Shown: positions 10,777 through 23,251 of the stretch, piece by piece
Layout of the letters: the number at the start of each line of letters is the position of its first letter
Numbering within the stretch: the first letter of the stretch is position 1
NCBI GenBank assembly: GCA_023614405.1
Contig: JAJUPC010000036.1
Coordinates: 434,001-498,000, forward strand
Direction of reading: 5' to 3'
Length of the DNA: 64,000 bases
Origin: Avena insularis
Taxonomy: Eukaryota; Streptophyta; Magnoliopsida; Poales; Poaceae
Notes under the pieces: model-generated
What the model was told of the DNA's origin: nothing
Seen by the model: the letters and a program-made list of their open reading frames with translations, nothing else
Database searches by the model: none
Translations under genes and position numbers: made by a program

Positions 10777-12106
10777 CACTAGTAGAGAAAAGGGCTCCGG
10801 TTCGGTCCCGATTCGGGCTCTAGTCCCGGTTTGTTACGGGCCTGGATTAGTGTGAGCACTAGTTCCGGTCGTGCCGTCTCCAACGGCTACAAAACCGGGG
10901 AAGCCACTAGTCCCGGGTCATGGCGGACCTCTAGTCCCGGTACGTGATACGGCCTGAGACTAGTGTGCTAGCGCCAGCCAGCCCCACGGGCGGGAGTATG
11001 TAGTCCCGGTTCGTATTACGAACCGGGACTAGAGTTAAATCACTAGTGCTGGTTCGTAATACGAACTAGGACTGTTTATTTTCTTATATAACTCGGCTTC
11101 GTTCATGCTCGAGCCATGGCTATTTTTACTCCAAGAGCAAACCGAGTTCATGCCTATTTTTCTTCAAGATTTGGTGACAACCCCTAAATTCAAGGTTTTA
11201 TTAAAATATTAGCAACTTTATTCTTTCATCTCTTATTGTTATAGTTTAGCTCAATGCTCTAGAAGTAGAGAGGGATTTCATGCTCTAGAAGTAGAGGGAA
11301 TTTTAATTTTAGGAAAATTTTGATTGTAGTAAAAAGCTACTGAAAATTGAAATGTGTAATTGTAGAGTTTCAGAGCTCAGAACGGAATGAGGTTTACACT
11401 ACTAGATCAATAATTAAAAACTCCATATTTTTCATGTTAACTGTTTTGTCCAATTCAAAAATAGGTGCATGTAAAATTTCCAAACTTCAAATTTAATGCT
11501 CTAGAAGCTCACATTATAACTTGTGTTAATGCAGATGGCCAGGGAATAGATGTACGGTCTTGATCGACGCTCATTTAGTTCATTAATGACGTGCATTAAT
11601 TCCTCAGTGTGGCTGATGCGAATATGTCAGAGGAGAGACTACGAAAATGAAAAGGAGAGGGAGAAGTTCGATCACATGTTAGAGGATCACAAACAGTCAT
11701 TGTACCCAAATTGCGAAAATGGTCTGAAAAAGCTGGAGAGCACACTAGAATATGCTTTCAAAGGATAATGTATTATCCGCCAGTACGTACGAATAAAAGA
11801 AGGTTATCAGCCCTCTTGGTTTAGAGGTTCAGAAGATACATGCATGCATTAATGACTGCATCATCTACCGTGGTGAGGAGTACGAGAATTTGGATGCATG
11901 CTCGGTATGCACTACATTGCGGTATAAGATCAGACGAGATGACCCTGATGATGTTGAGGGCGAGCCCCCGGAAGAGGGTTCCTGCCATGGTGATATGGTA
12001 TGCTCCTATAAAACCACGGTTGAAACGTTTGTTCAGAAACAAAGACCATGCCAAGTTGTTGCAATGTCACAAAGGGGAACATAAGTTAGACGGTATGTTG
12101 AGACAC
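10777..12106 (+). mobile_element. CACTA element, 5' end (truncated by a Gypsy LTR)
   Basis: The sequence starts CACTAGTAGAGAAAAGGGC, a CACTA-type terminal repeat. It is followed by ~300 bp of sub-terminal motifs in both orientations around AGTCCCGGTTCGTA and GAACCGGGACT, the pattern that CACTA transposases bind. A transposase remnant begins at 11535. The element is cut at about 12107 by the start of a Gypsy LTR, and its other end is not in the window. Confidence 0.8.
11535..12106 (+). pseudogene. CACTA TNP2-type transposase fragment (left-arm copy)
   Basis: The frame opens MARE then hits TAG at 11547. In other frames it reads MYGLDRRS, FDHMLEDHKQSLYPNCENG and KKLESTLEYAF, then CINDCI, RYKIRRDDPDDVEGEPP and RLKRLFRNKDHAKL. 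These are segments of plant CACTA TNP2-like proteins. At least three frame changes and a 35-bp deletion near 11750 relative to the right arm break it. Only the N-terminal third of the family protein remains. Non-functional. Confidence 0.8.
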
Positions 12107-15100
12107 TATAACATCCCAACATTAGAGCTTAGAAATAAGCTGAGATAAGGTTTGTGCATTGCATTCATGCATAGAAAATCTGGATAATTTTCGCGCTTTT
12201 AAATAAAACTTGTCAAAGTGATTGAAGCTTCTCTTAACTTGGTGGAACTGAAGTAGATCATCAAGTTGACTACGATAAGTTTCAATATGACCGTTGCTAA
12301 AACCTTATCTTTGGGTAATATAATTTGATCTAAGGGTAGATCAAATGAAATAAAATTAAGTCACAACACACTACTTAATAAGGAGTACTTGATCTTCTAG
12401 AGATCATTATATGGTATTCCATACGACAACTCAAGGATAAATATTTAATCTTCTAAAGGTTATATCAAGGTATTATCTACAACAAACCATGAATACCAAG
12501 TAAGTATATATAACTTAAGTAAAGAAACTCCATAACTAAACCTTGATATACTTTCTTGCCATAGTTATTCCTACCATGAGAATCATGGTAGTTTCTAAAC
12601 ACTCACTCTTATCACAAATAGAGTAGAAAAGGAAGTTGAGCCAAGACCATTCATCTCATATCTTTGTTGTCATATTAATATATGACATTTCTAAATAGCC
12701 AAGTCCTAGTGTCAATTGCTCATCAGTGATTGAGTGATCAATCCTTGACCTAACCCTTATTAACCTTTAGCTTTGACCTATTATATTAACCTTCCAAAGA
12801 CTTTAAGTAAATTAATGAGAAGAAGGAACTAGTTTTGGTAGAGTGTGCCATCATCAATGGAATGTGATCCTTAGTGGAGATCAAACCATCTGATGTTGGA
12901 GGAGTTAACTCACTCATGAGTTAACTAGAAGAAGTACCTAAAATCAAGAGTTGGGCTAGCAATCATGAAGCTATGAGAAAGCTAGTAGTATTAGAATATC
13001 AAATAATAATCTTGTTAAGCCAAGAGGGTATAAACCAAAGTAAATTCCTTAACAAGATAAGCATATAGAGGGACTAGTACAAGTCTACTACTTAGTTGAT
13101 GATAGACCTTGGTCACACAATTAGAAGCCTAAGCTTTGCTTGATCAAAGGTTGGTGGTCATTATTCTCAAGTCATTTCAGAATAGATGACCAGCTGATAA
13201 AAAAGAGTTATGAGTATACCAAAGAAGGTAAAACCTTAGTAAGATGAATCATCTAGCTTGATCATGAGAAGTCAAGCTAGAGTATGGTGAAGTATATAAT
13301 ATGAGTTGTATGGAGTAGTTGGAGGCATAGTGGCTCAACCAAGCTAATACAAGAACAAAATTGTATTATGGAGAGTAGTATCATACCTATTCCAGAGGAT
13401 TGATATCACATGTGATATAGAGAGGATTATAATCTTGCAAGCCTTGGAAGTAAATACAAGGTGGATATAAAAGGAGTTAATGGATGGAGTTAGAAATAGA
13501 TACATTGATAGATTCATTAGTAGTAGCTAAGAAATGGAAGTATATACTAGATAATGACGAAGGAGGAATATTATTGAAGTGGCATGACCATGTCATCATA
13601 TGCTGATGGATATGGTGAAGCCAGATGACTAGTTCATTTAGGCAGAAGAGATCCTAGTGAACAAATAAGAGATTAAATAGAGTGTATCTAGGAAAGGAAT
13701 TCCTTATTTAAAGATAAGATTAGTGAGGTATTAAGGTAGGAGTGCTTGAGAAACCTTTAACCAACAGTATATCAAGTCATGACAAGAACCATGTCTACCT
13801 CTTTGTTCAAAACCCTAAAATTAAATTGATAGTGGAATCATTTCCTATTCCTAGGTAACCATTGAACAATACCTCTTGGTCAAATAAAGTTTCTAAGAGA
13901 TAATTAGAATATCAGAGGAGTGTAGTATTGGAGAAAGCCATGTCTATCTTAACATCTTAAACCCTAATTAAAAATCTAGTCTCATAAGCTAAAAAAATCA
14001 CATGGAGTGGTAATCATTATAGCTCACTCTAAGTTGAGATATCATTTAGGATTATAAATTCTGGATGAATCCTTAAACCTTTATCCCTAGCAACATTCAC
14101 TAATAAACTTGAGGGTAGTGTATCCTCTAGGGTCCATAGTAAGTGTGGTATTACAAATCTTAAATAAATGTTGCTGGGCATTGAGATCACTTGGGCCACA
14201 TGAATGACAATGGTTGTTCACCATTATATAATAAACTTCTATCAAAACATGAACCACACTTAAGGAAGTAATGAAAAACTAGTTCAAGAAGTGATCCATG
14301 CCTACTTTGAAACTAAGTAGAATTGTTGTGAATAAATTGTAATGGAATTGGAGAAGAAGAAATCACCAAACCTTGAGAACTATGGAATTCAAATCACCAT
14401 ATTATAAACCTAGGGTTTAATGCCTTGTAATATATTTGCATAGTTCCTTTATGAGGCTAAGTATGAGTAGAGTCCTATATATATCATTCACCATTTTAAA
14501 TCCTTACCATTACAATTATCAAGAGAAAACAAGATCATCTTTAAGGGATCCTTAAATAAGAAGTAATTCCTAAAACCCTAATTTCTATTAATATTTCCTA
14601 AATGAAAAGGGCTCTTCATATAGTTATGAATATTTTATACACAATAAGAAATGGAGAGAAGATGGTCATAATTTCTTTACACAATAATATTCATGACCTA
14701 AAAATTCTCTGGATATTTAAATCCTTGAAGACATTCATATTTGAATTGGTTTTGTAAAAACAGAAAATAGAATTAGAATTAAGAAAAAGAAAAGGAATCA
14801 ACCTGGCGCGGGCCCATGTCCCATACTCTATTACTAGCTCGTGAGCAACAGATAGAATAAACCACATACTTTCCTATGGATAGTAGCAGCCCAACACCAG
14901 TCCAGTAGCCTCCCTCTCTCCGACTAACAGGTGGGACCGGAGGAGGACCACGGGTTGAGACAGAGAATTTGCCAGAGGGTTTTCTACAAAGTTACCATCA
15001 TTGTCACCCTCACGCACACAGACAGCTCGCTGGTGCCCTGCGCCGCCGCTCGATGCGCTCGTCGATGTCAGCCGCGTGCCATGATACTCGCCGCCGACGC

Positions 15101-16345
15101 CAAGAGGGGATAAGAATGCCACCGCGACACCTTGGCTCATCCTCATCCCTATTTTCCCTTTCTCCCTCACTCTCCGCTGTCCGCACAGAGAGGCCTCCCG
15201 AAGCCTAGCCGGCGGTCACCGCCGTCCCTGCCGCTCTCGGCCACCCTAGCTCCAGCTGAAGCCACCATCGAGCTCGCCCTGCTGTACTGGTTCACCCCAG
15301 CTAGGTCACACAGCCCCACGAGCCCGCAAACTCCTGAATCGAAGCATCGTGTCCGACACCGGCCGTCGCGCTCGTCGTTGACCTCGACCTTGCCTCGCCC
15401 CTCCATCGAGCCCGCAACATTCCTGGTGAGCTTCTGGTACGCATGGACCCCTTTGTTTTGTTGATTGCTTGCCGTAGCACCGTCCCCACGAGCACCCGAC
15501 ACTGCCGCCGCTGTCCGGCGTCATTGCCTATCCTCCGCTGACCAAATCAGGGCGACGCCGCTAGTTCTAGGTTCCCCGCATCACGCTCGTTTCAGCAAGC
15601 CTAGCTGTGCTTGCTAGATCTCACTAAATCACCGCTGCCGCTCGCCGTCATGCTCATGTCACTCCTGGCCACGTCAGCTGGTTTGACTGGTCCATGCCTA
15701 GGTGGCTGCCGACGTGGTCCTGACCCCACCGTCAGAATTCACAGCTAGGATAGGTCCGAGTATAAAAAGTATTTCTCTATTTAGTAAATAGATAAAATAT
15801 TATAATTCAAATATAAATATTTTCCAGAAATTTAATAAAATGATTAAATCTTGTAAATTCAATAACTTTTGTTTTATAATTCAGAAAAATATATATTAGA
15901 TGTCAAAATGTTCAGAAAAATAAACTCTACAATATATATCTGTTATCATATTTTATTCTCCAACTTAAATAATATAATAATTATTATTAGTAAATAACCA
16001 ATTAGGGATAACTCTTAAATAAATATATTCTATTATTTAAAATTCATAAAAATAAGTATAATATATCAAAATTCTTAGAAAAACAAAATATACATTTCTA
16101 AACTTATTTTGTACATTTTTGTGATACTTAACTAAGTATTTTTTTATTTATTTAGTATTTATAAAGTGATAAAACTTATAAAAATCATATCTTATTATTT
16201 AAAATTCATAAAAATAGTTATAATATACCAAAATGATCACAAAATATAAAAACTACAAATTAAAAATACCCTCTTGCACATTTGAAGTCAAATAAAGGTA
16301 AAAGTTTAATAAGTCTTGATTAAAACTATTTTCTAATATCTTAAT
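12107..16345 (+). mobile_element. Long AT-rich Gypsy LTR-like sequence (partial)
   Basis: It starts TATAACATCCC, a degenerate form of the TGTAACA(C/T)CCC start of a Triticeae Gypsy LTR class, and continues with GTGCATTGCATTCATGCATAG. It is almost free of open frames for 4.2 kb apart from a GC-rich portion at about 14800-15750 that yields fortuitous ORFs. The last 600 bases are about three-quarters A+T. It interrupts the CACTA transposase at one end and abuts Copia gag at the other. Only its first ~1.17 kb is duplicated in the right arm. The exact 3' end of the LTR is not defined. Confidence 0.55.
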
Positions 16346-16360
16346 GGGCACCGACGCCCT

Positions 16361-17903
16361 TGATGGCTCAAAATATATTCGAGCTCGTTGGAAACCCCAA
16401 GAGGAAGGTATGATGAGCACAACATCAAATTTTCCCTTAGTTATGAAGCCAAGGTTATCAAACCAGTAGGAGCAAGGAAACAACTGCAAGGTATTGCTAG
16501 CAACTTGGAATCCTGCACAACACAACCACAGAACTTTGCCCCAACTTACAGTGAGGTTATCAATCTCACTGGTTTTGCTGAACACAAAGGATTAAACGTA
16601 TAATGTGGAAGATAGTAATTGCTTGTAGAAAGTAAACAATAACAATAAACAGTAGATGGTATATGAATGATAAAAGCATGGATCAGGGTCTATAGTTCAC
16701 TAGAGGTGTTTCTCCTTAAGATAGATAACATGCTAGGTGAACAAATTACAGCTGGGCAATTGACAGATTTGAGAAAGCATAACAATGCATATACTAGACA
16801 TCTTGATTCCTATGCGATTTTATTGGGCAGTACAACATTATACATAGACCGTAATCCAACTGCATCTATGACTAATAATCCACCTTCAGATTATCATCCG
16901 AACCCCTTCCAATATTAAGTTGCAAGCAACAGATAATTGCATTAAGAAAAGTGAGTAAAGTAAACAATACGATCGCCCCATGGACAAAGGATTGTTGTTT
17001 TCTCCCTAGTAGCAACAACACATCTACAACCTTAGAAATTTCTGTCACTTCCCCAGATTACTAGAGGCATGAACCCACTATCGAGCATAAATACTCCCTC
17101 TTGGAGTTTCTAGCATCTACTTGGCTAAGATAGCTACTAACGATGGAGAGCATGCAAGATCACAAATAACATGGACATGATAGAATCAATAATCAATCTG
17201 AAATAGTATCTCAATATCCATCGGATCGCCGAAACACAACATATAAGATTACAAATAGATGATCTTAATCATGAACGGAGCTCACAAGATCTAAACATGA
17301 TAGCATAAAGGAGGAGAACCAACCATCTAGCTACTACATGGACCCGTAGTCCAAGGATGAACTACTCACGCATCACACCGGAGGTTTGCATGGTGATGAA
17401 GAAGGCCTCCAGGGTGATCTCTCCCCTCCAGCAGGTCTTGGGAAGAGCTTGCATCCCCGATCTAGGGATGGAGATGGCGACGGCTACATACTATTTCATG
17501 GATTTTTATCGGGTACTTAGGGTTTTTTGTCCTGGGAGGCTTTTATAGGCAAAGGGGCGAGGTCGGTGGAGCACCAGGGGGCCCACACCCCCTGGTGGCG
17601 CGCCCAGCCGCCTGACCACCACTGTGTGGCATACTGGCGCCACTGTCTCCCCTTCGGTCTCCATATTGCTTCGGGTAAAATATTGACTTTGGATTTTGTC
17701 TCGTCCAATTCCGAGAATATTTCCTTACTAGCTTTTCTGAAACCAAAAACAGTAGAAAACATGCAACTTGCACTGTGGCATCTTGTTAAAGGTTAGTTCC
17801 AGAAAATTTATAAAAATACCTCAAAGTGTGAACAAAACATAAGAAAGTAGATACTAAACAAGCATGGAACATCAAAAATTATAGATACGTTTAGGACGTA
17901 TCA
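16361..17903 (-). mobile_element. Solo LTR, same Gypsy family as the 18-25 kb element
   Basis: The LTR reads on the minus strand from TGATACGT (17903) to GAGCCATCA (16361), 1,543 bp. It is flanked by perfect 5-bp duplications GCCCT (16356-16360 and 17904-17908). The body is the reverse complement of the LTR at 18113-19721. No internal sequence or second LTR accompanies it, the usual outcome of recombination between the two LTRs of a full element. Confidence 0.92.
17541..17547 (-). promoter_or_regulatory. TATA box in the solo LTR
   Basis: TATAAAA on the minus strand, at the position equivalent to TATAAG in the two other LTRs of this family, just before the GC-rich to AT-rich transition. Probable transcription directs away from the neighbouring 5' LTR. 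Confidence 0.5.
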
Positions 17904-17908
17904 GCCCT

Positions 17909-18107
17909 CTCAGAGAACGACTCCACGGTGTCCGATCACACGCTCGTCCTCAACACTCTGTGTGGCCTCAGGCCCCGGTTCTCCTCTGCAGCCACCATGA
18001 TCTCGATGACGGATCCGCTGCCCACCTTCCTCCGTGTTCGGAGCATGCTCCTCATGGAGGAGATGCAGCAAGCGAACACCGCTGCCATCGTCGCCTCTAC
18101 TGCCCTG
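17909..18107 (+). pseudogene. Copia gag fragment between two Gypsy insertions
   Basis: It encodes ENDSTVSDHTLVLNTLCGLR and, further on, LPTFLRVRSMLLMEEMQQAN, the UBN2-type gag domain of plant Copia elements. The frame is open across this piece. Gag continues after the 6.76-kb insertion at 24874. Confidence 0.8.
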
Positions 18108-18112
18108 GTCGC

Positions 18113-19721
18113 TGATACATTGCAAATGTATCTATAATTTTTGATGTTCCATGCTTGGTTTTATCCACTTTCTTGTGTTTTGTTCCAACTTTGGAGTACT
18201 TTTCATATGATTTCTTGGACTAACCTATTAACAAGAGCCACAGTGCCAGCTGCCTGTTTTCTGTTGTTTCTGGTTCCAGAAAAGTCAGAAAATTAATATT
18301 CTCGGAATTGGACGGGACAAAAGCCAAAGTGCCTATTTTTCTGGAAGGGATCAAGTGCCAGAATACGAGACGGAGAAGGGCTAGGGGCCGGCCACACCAC
18401 CTGGCCGTGCGGCCAGGTCTAGCCCGTGCCAGGGGGTGGTCTGGCCGCCCCCAGCACCCCCTCGGCCTCTCCTTCCGCCTATAAGTTGCCCTCGGGATGA
18501 AAACCCTAAGTACCCGATCAAAAATCCACGAAAGAGTCTGTCATGGCCGCCTGTCTCCCCTAGATCGGGGATCTGAAGCTCTTCCGGCACCTGAGAGGGA
18601 ATTCACCCTGGAGGCCTTCTTCATCACCATGCAAGCCTCCGGTGTGATGCGTGAGTAGTTCATCCTTGGACTACGGATCCATGTAGTAGCTAGATGGCTG
18701 GTTTCTCCTCCTTTGTACTTTCATGTTTAGATCTTGTGAGCTCTATTCATGATCAAGATCATCTATTTGTAATTCTTACATGTTGTGTTTGCGGGGATCC
18801 GATGGATATTGAGATGCTATTTCAGATTGATTATTGATTCTATCATGTCTTTGTTATTTGAGATCTTGCATGCTTTCCGTTGTTAGTAGCTATCTTGGCC
18901 AAGTAGATGCTAGCAACTCCAAGAGTTAGTATTTATGCTCGATAGTGGGTTCATGCCTCTGGTAATCTGGGGAAGTGACAGAAATCTCTAAGGTACTAGA
19001 TGTGCTGTTGCTACTAGGGAGAAAACAACGACGCTTTTCTTCATAGAACAATCGTATTGTTTACTTTACAAGCAGTTCGTAAAGCAATAATCTGTTCCTT
19101 GCAACTTAATACCGGAGGGGGTTCGGATGATAACCTGAAGGTGGATTATTAGTCATAGATGCAGTTGGATGGCGGTCTATGTATTATGTTGTAATGCCCA
19201 ATGAAGTCTTAGAGGAGTCAAGATGATTAGTATATGCATGTATTGCTTTCTCGATGTTTGTCAATTGCCCTGCTGTAATTTGTTCACCCAGCATGTTATC
19301 TATCTTAAGGAGAGCCACCTGTAGTGAACTATGGATCCCGGTCCTTTTTCTTTACATACAATCTACAACTGTTTACTGCTTTGTGTTTACTTTCTGCAAA
19401 CTTTTACTTCTTTCTATTCGATACATTTAATCCTTTGTTTTCCGCAAAACACGGTGAGATTGACAACCTCATCGCAAGTTGGGGACAAAGTTCTGTGGTT
19501 GTGTTGTGTGTCTCACGCTACTAGCACCGTAGTGCATACCTCAGCAAACGCTTAGTAACACCTTGGTGTTTCGTTTCCTTGCTCTACCGTTCGATTAAAC
19601 CTTGGTTTCATAATCAAACTCTGAAACTTGCCAGTTCATCATACCTTCCTCTTGGGGTTCTAACCAGCTCTACATCAACATCGCCATCAAGCATTTTCTA
19701 GGCTACTGCATTGAGCCATCA
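18113..19721 (+). repeat. 5' LTR of the non-autonomous Gypsy element
   Basis: Starts TGATACATTG and ends GAGCCATCA. Contains a TATAAG at 18480-18485 as the likely core promoter. The primer-binding region after 19721 is degenerate compared with related elements. Confidence 0.9.
18480..18485 (+). promoter_or_regulatory. TATA box in the 5' LTR
   Basis: TATAAG preceded by a GC/pyrimidine-rich tract and repeated at the same place in the 3' LTR (23615-23620). Probable promoter for the element transcript. Confidence 0.5.
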
Positions 19722-19946
19722 AGCATTTTTTCAGGCTGCTTGGAGTCAAGGACATCTTCACAAGGGGAGTCCCTCATAACCAATCTCTTTACTTTGTTGT
19801 TTTTGTTTTGCTTAGTTTCTTTTTTCTTTGTTTGCTTGTTTTGTTCTTAAAAAAACACAAAAAAATTAGTTTTATTTGTTTGCTTTCTTATTTGAAAATC
19901 CAAAAAATTAAGTCTCCTTTAGTAGTCACCTCTTCCTTAGCTCACC

Positions 19947-20554
19947 ATGTTGATCCCCAAGTTCACCCTGAAAGACCTTCCAATTGGTAGTGGTTCTATA
20001 ATTGGGAAAGATAACATTGAAGAATTCTTTAATCATGTTACCGAGGATAGATCCCTTGTAGAACTTGCTCCAAATTATGAGATTGCTGTAGCTTCTTTAA
20101 TTCACATGTTAGAAGCTAGGTTTGTTAACCTCAACCCCTTAATCAAGTAATGTTTCTTAAGCTTAAAGAAATTGAGGATCCTGAAAAGAGGGATTTTATT
20201 CTAGAAACTTTGTTTAAGGAGTTCTATGATGTTGCCAAGGAAGCTAGAAAAGTTTTTGAACGTTTGAATATGCTAGGCTCATGTGTAGATGTTGTTGGTA
20301 CGCGAGAAATGATGAACAAAACCGAACCTAATGGGGAGGAACCTAAGATACCAATACCCTTTAAACTAGTAGCAATACATGATGCCATAGAAAAGAATCT
20401 CGATTGGATTGTTCCTGCAAACCCTTTTGATGAGAATAGTGAACCCAAGAGCATTGAGAGAGGATCCTATATAACTTATTTGGATGATATACCATGCCTT
20501 GTTGAAAATATTTCTCGTATTGATCTTAATGCTTCTTCATTTGAGAACACTTGA
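19947..20554 (+). pseudogene. Gag-like protein remnant of the non-autonomous element
   Basis: Two frames overlap at 20148-20152: 67 codons beginning MLIPKFTLKDLPIGSGSI, then 134 codons beginning MFLKLKEIEDPEKRDFILE. They read as one protein broken by a single frameshift. The acidic, Glu/Lys-rich character and PIPFKLVAIHDAIEKNLDWI segment resemble the short gag-like proteins of Triticeae non-autonomous Gypsy elements. No zinc knuckle is visible. I cannot assign a biochemical role; capsid-like packaging is inferred from position only. Confidence 0.6.
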
Positions 20555-23251
20555 TTCTTTCTTTGCTTCTTATGCCTAACTTAAAAGCGTTAAAGAAAAG
20601 TACTTGTTGGGAGATAACCCAAGAGTTTTAGTTGAGTCTTGGAAGTTATTATCTCAGTAATAACCTCTCCTTATCCTTTTTATTTGCTTTTTGTGCCAAG
20701 AGTAACCTCTAATGAGAGTGAAGTAATGATTGGGGAAGTTGCTGTCCCGAAACAGATTTATGTACTTCACCGTAAATATTCCTGAGAGAGATCTGTACAT
20801 CGGATTGAGCTGTAATTTTTTGTGCTTCTGCCCCAGGTTGTTATCTAACTTTCGTTAGTTAAACACTTTTTGATTTGAGCAACAGAAGGTCTTCGAAAAA
20901 ATTTGTCTTTACCTGCTGGTCTGTTTTGACAGATTTCTGCCATTTTCTGCATTTGCTTCTTGTTAGTTCCTTCTTGAGTTCCTTTGGGGAATTGAGCTTT
21001 TTGAGGGAAGTGCTAAAGTAGCTAGTGTTCTAATGGAAGTTTATTTGTTGTTAGAACTGAACCTTGAGACTTATTTATCCTAAGTGCACTAATGTTGCTA
21101 ATGAGATTGTGTGAAGTTTTGTATGAAGGAAAATTTTCAGATGTATGGAAGATATGAGTAATGAGATGAAGGATGGACTAAAGCTCAAACTTGGGGATGC
21201 CACGCGTGTCACCCCAAGAAATATCCAAGAAGTACAAGCGTCAAAGCTTAGGGATGCCCAAGGCATCCCCTTCTTCATCAATAAAAATTTCAGGTTTCTT
21301 CCAAACGCTTCATTTTTATTGTTTCATGCACAGTTGTGTTTTTCTTGGAGCGTCTTCTTTTTTGTTTTTGTTTTGGTTTTTAGTTTTCTTGGTTTTCTTA
21401 GTTTTCTGAATAAGTTGGTTGGACCCCCTCTTTCACACTTTGGTTTGCATTTAGTTTGGTTTGGTTTGGAAAAGAGTAGGAAAGTTCATACTTTTGTGGT
21501 AAAAAGAGCTCGTTTTTGACTGTGGCTATGCTTTGTCATGCCATGCTTGATAATGTTTTGGCTTTATGCCTAGCATTCTTTGCTGTAGCATGACTTGTTA
21601 TAAACAATTGAGATTGCTTAATGTGCCTTGGATGAATCATGCGTTGTTTTAGCATATTAAAGCATAGTATAGTGGTATTCTCCTTTGATGCTTTATTTGG
21701 GTTGACTTGGCGCATGCTCACACCATGTTATGACTATCTCAAGTCACCATAGCCTTTATGATCCTTTAGTTTTCAACTTGTAGTATCACTTTATGCTTTG
21801 ATCAATGATGTTTTGTCCCTCTGCATGATTATGGCCATTATTGCTCTCTTAGTTTGTCGCTCCCAGTCTTTTGCTAGCCTCCACAACAAAGTATGAGTTC
21901 CACTCATGCATCCAACTCCGTAAACCAAGTTTTTCCAGAGAGTCCACCATACCTACCTACTAGCTTATGCTATTCCAAGTATATTCATGCTTTTGTTTAC
22001 CTTCCACTTGTTATGAGAAAACTGTGATTAAAGCTCTCACGAACTTGATGGCACACTTTACTTTATTGCCTCTAATAAACTTGAACCATTGGGTCCTTCT
22101 TTGTTGCGTATATGCTTGTGCTTTATAAGTTGAAATTAGCAGAACCATGTTTCATGGGGAACGCTTTCAATATTGCACTTGTACTTTGTACTCCGTTGAT
22201 ATTATGTTCTTTTGCTTACGGATCCCGGCGGTGTGAAATAAAAGTGGAACTTGTAAGATCATGGAGTTTGTATATGTGTTAGAGAAACGCCTGGGCCGCT
22301 AGCCTAAGCCATGCCTAATCATGGTGGAAACTTGCAGCATCACCATAGTGAGCACTCTATGAAGCATCCTCAATAAAAACCTATGCAAATAGCAAATAAA
22401 AAGATCACTGATATGCTCATTGTCTGCTTGCCTTGTCATTTTGATTATAGGAAAGCTCCCGTATCATGTGCAAGGGGTACCCCGTTGGCGGTTCTTAATG
22501 ATACACATATACTTACAATGACAAGAGCTTACTCGTGACTGAAGTTGAGTAGCATGAGGATCGGTCTTCGTAAGTAAGGGGCATGAGATTTCGGTTTATA
22601 ACTTGTCAAGCATATCCTCTTAGTTGTGTCACTTTAACCTTAATCACCTTCAAGATGCTTATGATAGGGGCAATGAGAGCTGAAAGCTATAGGTACCATA
22701 ATTTTTGGAAGCTCTTTATGAGACTTGAATCCCTACTTCCTTTTACGAAAGGCTTTTCTTCCACCATTATATTGAGTCTCCACCTTCTATCTTTATGCAC
22801 TACTTTGAGAGCATAGTGGCCATTCTTAGTTCTATGTGCATTGTCCCAAGACTAGTTGATTGATGCATAACTTTGATATTGCTTGTTTTAAACTATTTGT
22901 ATCTAGTCACTCTTATAAACTTTGAAGGTGTCCTATGCATTTATATTTGCTACTCTATTGAGGGACAAGCTGAATACTATTATGCTATGTTTTCTTTATG
23001 TGAAACAAACAAACGTCTTTCAAAGCATGTTATTCATGAATCTTTTGTTTGTGCCTTTTCATGTTGCATCTTAGTTTCTTTGCTTATTGCTAGAACTTTG
23101 TCTTTCATGTTATGATTGAAGTACTTTGATCCCAGCCTTGAAAGTTTTGCAAATACTTTGATCAAGTTTTGATGGTGCATGTCACCTCAAAAATTATTTC
23201 TTTTTATCACTTACCTACTCGAGGACGAGCAGGAGTTAAGCTTGGGGATGT
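20555..23251 (+). other. Noncoding interior of the non-autonomous Gypsy element
   Basis: About 2.7 kb with only short open frames, none with pol motifs. The last 930 bases match the Gypsy relic at 4556-5524. It ends in the polypurine tract before the 3' LTR. Probably carries packaging and replication signals but none can be pinpointed. Confidence 0.65.

Larger units (their letters stand above)
8208..13275. repeat. Left arm of a ~5.1-kb inverted repeat
   Basis: The whole stretch reappears as reverse complement at 28662-33767. Matching anchors: 8208 with 33767, MITE 10271-10624 with 31350-31702, CACTA tip 10777 with 31196, Gypsy LTR start 12107 with 29828, and 13275 with 28662. Arms are 5,068 and 5,106 bp. 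Differences include single-base changes, a 12-C versus 15-G run, and a 35-bp deletion in this arm near 11750 bounded by the short repeat AGAAT. Outside both ends similarity stops abruptly. Confidence 0.92.

Noticed and set aside
14874..15524. Several 60-111-codon frames in a GC-rich stretch
   Set aside because: Overlapping frames on both strands with Arg/Ser/Pro-rich content and no domain motif, lying inside an LTR-like sequence.
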